Assembly (NCBI GenBank): GCA_964541895.1
Contig: CAZISM010000106.1
Span: forward strand, 1 to 18,148
DNA length: 18,148 nt
DNA from: CAZISM01 sp964541895
Lineage (GTDB): Bacteria; Zhuqueibacterota; Zhuqueibacteria; Residuimicrobiales; Residuimicrobiaceae
Direction of reading: 5' to 3'
The position numbers and the translations under genes were made by a program. Positions 16,098 to 18,148 of this stretch are shown piece by piece (the first letter of the stretch is position 1; each line of letters begins with the position of its first letter). A model generated the notes under the pieces. That model was not told the origin of the DNA. It made no database searches and worked only from the letters and a program-made list of their open reading frames with translations.

Positions 16098-16265
16098 ATT
16101 AACATCAAGTGACTCTGGACCGGCTGCACCCGACATGAACCTGGCCCGCACCACTCAGACAGACGGTGGAATAAAATATGTCCGTGACCAGAAATACGTT
16201 TTCCCCGTTAACGCCTGCCAACGCTCTGATGCAGCCATCCATCTCATTTAGCCAAAGGTGATGCT

Positions 16266-18148
16266 ATGAAGCGACTGTGTATGCTCCTGTCATTCGTTTT
16301 GCTGCTTGGGGTCTCGGGATTTGCCCAATCCGTCCGGATCGTCGACTATGTGGATCCGTTTGTCTGCAGTGAAGGGGATCACGGCCATCTTCATCCCGGT
16401 GCCGTTATGCCCTGGGGTATGGTCTGTCTGGGGCCAGACACCTATCCCAGCAGTTTGCCCGGCAACGGCAATTGGGCCCACTCCGGCTACAATTTTCTCG
16501 ATCCCTATGTGCGCGGATTCAGCCATATCCGCATTTCCGGATCTGGCGGCACCAACCCATCCGAACGCCAGTGGCTGGTGTGGACGCTGCCCGGCCTTGG
16601 TCAGCCGGAGTTGGACAAAGCCAAACGCTATACCGCCATGGATAAAAAAAGCGAAAAAGCGGTACCTGGCTTTTATTCCGTGTTTCTCGATTCGCTCAAC
16701 ATTAAAGTGGATTTAACCGTAGCCCAGCACGCCGGATTGCATCGCTATACCTTTCCCGATGCCAACGAAGCCCATCTGCTGCTGAACGTGGGACGCGATT
16801 GCGAGTCCAGCGTAAAGGTGCAGAGCGGCACAGAGCTGAGTGGTTCGTTCATGCTGGCTTCGCCCATCTTTTTCTACATAAAACTGAATAAACCGTTCCA
16901 TCGTTGTGCGACCTGGACCGATACGGTGATGACGAAGCACAGGGAGCTGAGCGGCAAAAACAGCGGCGCTGTCTTGTGGTTCGCAACCCGCCGCAAAGAG
17001 CCTGTCCTCCTCAAGATCGGTTTTTCCGTAGTCAGTCCGGAGCAGGCGAAAAAGAATTTGCTCAGCGAGATTCCGGATTGGGATTTTGAGCGAACCGCCG
17101 ATAAAGCCAGGCAGGCGTGGGCCGCTCTTTTGGACAAAGTCCAGGTAGAGGGAGAGGAAGAATATAAAAAAATCTTTTACACCCATCTGTATCACTCTTA
17201 TTTAACACCCTTCGACATTACCGATGTCAACGGCTACAGCCGGGGGTACGACGGCGAGGTTCATCAGATACAACACCGGCAATTCGACGGCTATGCGTTT
17301 TGGGATGATTTTCGCAAGTACTCCCTGTTGACGCTGACAGAGCCGGTGGCCTATACCCATATGATCCGGTCCATTCTGGATATTTACAAATATGACTGGA
17401 AAAAACCGCCCTTTCTTAACTGCCGCTATGAACACATGCTGTGTGTGCCGGTGGACGCCTGGCAAAAGGGACTGTACAAAGGCGATCTGTCCGAATTATA
17501 CAGAGGTATTCGTGACGAGATCAGCGAGTACCGCTTTGTATTGCACAATCCCGTGCGACTGCAGCGGTACCGGAAAACCGCCGAGTTGGGATACGTTCAG
17601 CTCCGGCCGGATTACACCATGGAACGCTCCTATGACAGCTGGTGCGTCGCCCAGATTGCAAAACAGACAGGACACGAAGCAGATTATCAGGAATTCATGC
17701 GGCGCGCCGGTTTTTACAGGAACGTGTGGGACAGCAAGGCGGTGTACTGGCGGGCCGAGGCCGATGATATTTATGGCTTTTTCCGCGCTCGCTCCGAGAA
17801 CGGGGAGTGGCTGGAGTTTCCACATGATCCGCGCGTGATTGATGAAAAGCATATTTATGAAGGCAGCATGTGGATGTGGCGATGGTGGGTGCCGCATGAT
17901 GTCCAGGGTTTGATCGAGTTGATCGGCGGCCGGGAAAAGTTTGTCCACGATCTGGACTATTTCTTCAAGTACAGCCTCTATAATATGGGCAATCAGCCGG
18001 ATCTGCACACACCGTTCCTGTTCAATTATGCCGGCGCGCCCTGGTTGACACAGAGATATGTCCGCGCCCTGCTGACGCAACCGATCCGGCATTACTATGG
18101 TACCCATGAGTTTTACGAAGAACCCTATTACGGCCGCATCTTCAAAGC
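16266..18148 (+). CDS. Secreted GH92 family alpha-mannosidase-type enzyme, C-terminus cut by the window edge
   Basis: The ATG at 16266 has AAGGTG five bases upstream and begins a signal peptide (MKRLCMLLSFVLLLGVSGFA). 627 codons are visible of a family length near 750 or more. GH92 motifs run in order: VDYVDPFVCSEGDHGHLHPG and AVMPWGMVCLGPDT near residues 26-60, YVRGFSHIRISGSGG (81-95), FDGYAFWDDFRKYSLLTL in the helical barrel, and YEGSMWMWRWWVPHDVQGLI with Glu532 at the position expected for the general acid. GNQPDLHTPFLFNYAGAPW follows from residue 575. The usual motif there is GNEP, so Gln577 replaces a normally conserved Glu. The general-base Asp motif (G-x-D-D) should lie beyond the window. 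Family members are calcium-dependent exo-alpha-mannosidases acting on 1,2- and other linkages; this one would be periplasmic or surface-located. Confidence 0.93.
   Translation, partial: MKRLCMLLSFVLLLGVSGFAQSVRIVDYVDPFVCSEGDHGHLHPGAVMPWGMVCLGPDTYPSSLPGNGNWAHSGYNFLDPYVRGFSHIRISGSGGTNPSERQWLVWTLPGLGQPELDKAKRYTAMDKKSEKAVPGFYSVFLDSLNIKVDLTVAQHAGLHRYTFPDANEAHLLLNVGRDCESSVKVQSGTELSGSFMLASPIFFYIKLNKPFHRCATWTDTVMTKHRELSGKNSGAVLWFATRRKEPVLLKIGFSVVSPEQAKKNLLSEIPDWDFERTADKARQAWAALLDKVQVEGEEEYKKIFYTHLYHSYLTPFDITDVNGYSRGYDGEVHQIQHRQFDGYAFWDDFRKYSLLTLTEPVAYTHMIRSILDIYKYDWKKPPFLNCRYEHMLCVPVDAWQKGLYKGDLSELYRGIRDEISEYRFVLHNPVRLQRYRKTAELGYVQLRPDYTMERSYDSWCVAQIAKQTGHEADYQEFMRRAGFYRNVWDSKAVYWRAEADDIYGFFRARSENGEWLEFPHDPRVIDEKHIYEGSMWMWRWWVPHDVQGLIELIGGREKFVHDLDYFFKYSLYNMGNQPDLHTPFLFNYAGAPWLTQRYVRALLTQPIRHYYGTHEFYEEPYYGRIFK

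Larger units (their letters stand above)
15536..16265. other. 730-base stretch without an intact gene
   Basis: The stretch between paralog B and GH92 holds a gene-like remnant in one frame (15639-16076, see separate entry). After that come a promoter with an operator dyad (16060-16097) and an unusually long leader of about 170 bases before the GH92 ATG. The leader contains a 38-codon ORF from 16135 without a convincing ribosome site, which I do not call a gene. I see no tRNA, insertion sequence, direct repeat or clear terminator here. Confidence 0.6.

Noticed and set aside
16135..16251. 38-codon ORF in the GH92 leader
   Set aside because: There is no clear ribosome site and no recognisable sequence, and ORFs of this size are expected by chance.

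Overview
The window is an accessory glycan-utilisation locus from a Gram-negative bacterium, most likely of the FCB superphylum. It reads like a draft or metagenome-assembled genome, because a run of 100 Ns interrupts it. The taxonomic hint comes from three things. There is a TonB-dependent receptor with an N-terminal carboxypeptidase-regulatory-like domain. There is a large secreted protein ending in a 'VVPNPY ... FVLIK' FlgD-like, type IX-secretion-like C-terminus. There is no SusD beside the receptor. That combination is common in KSB1/Zhuqueibacterota, Calditrichota, Latescibacterota and relatives and is not a classic Bacteroides arrangement. The phylum call is inference.

Layout. On the minus strand, reading from right to left, lie a secreted GH2 enzyme (13278-10546), a GH172/DUF2961 lipoprotein (10532-9354), a cytosolic D-2-hydroxyacid dehydrogenase (9305-8352), a 1070-residue secreted FN3-like protein (8202-4990) and a secreted (alpha/alpha)6-type glycosidase candidate (4942-2825). 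A probable intrinsic terminator follows. Next come a GntR-headed, LacI-bodied AraR-type regulator (from 2639, cut by the assembly gap) and, beyond the gap, a TonB-dependent receptor (from 1817, running off the left edge). On the plus strand are a second, clearly paralogous copy of the (alpha/alpha)6 enzyme (13403-15535), a 730-base stretch that looks like a decayed gene followed by a promoter, and a GH92 alpha-mannosidase-type gene (16266 to beyond the right edge).

The most interesting signal is regulatory. Three promoters, those of the regulator, the GH2 gene and the GH92 gene, each carry a TTGTNNNNACAA-type dyad placed on or directly against the -10 box. The extended sites are very alike (AATTGTGTGTACAATA, AATTGTCTGTACATTA, AATTGTATATACAAAT). 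They resemble the known AraR operator and fit the GntR-type head of the local regulator. This suggests one sugar-responsive repressor controlling itself, the leftward enzyme operon and the rightward GH92 gene.

Taken together the locus looks like a SusD-less polysaccharide utilisation locus. Surface or periplasmic GH2, GH172, GH92 and two copies of an unassigned GH95/GH65-like enzyme would trim a branched glycan. The TonB receptor would import the products, and an AraR-like repressor would sense a released sugar. A furanose-containing and mannose-containing glycan is a reasonable but unproven guess from the enzyme families.
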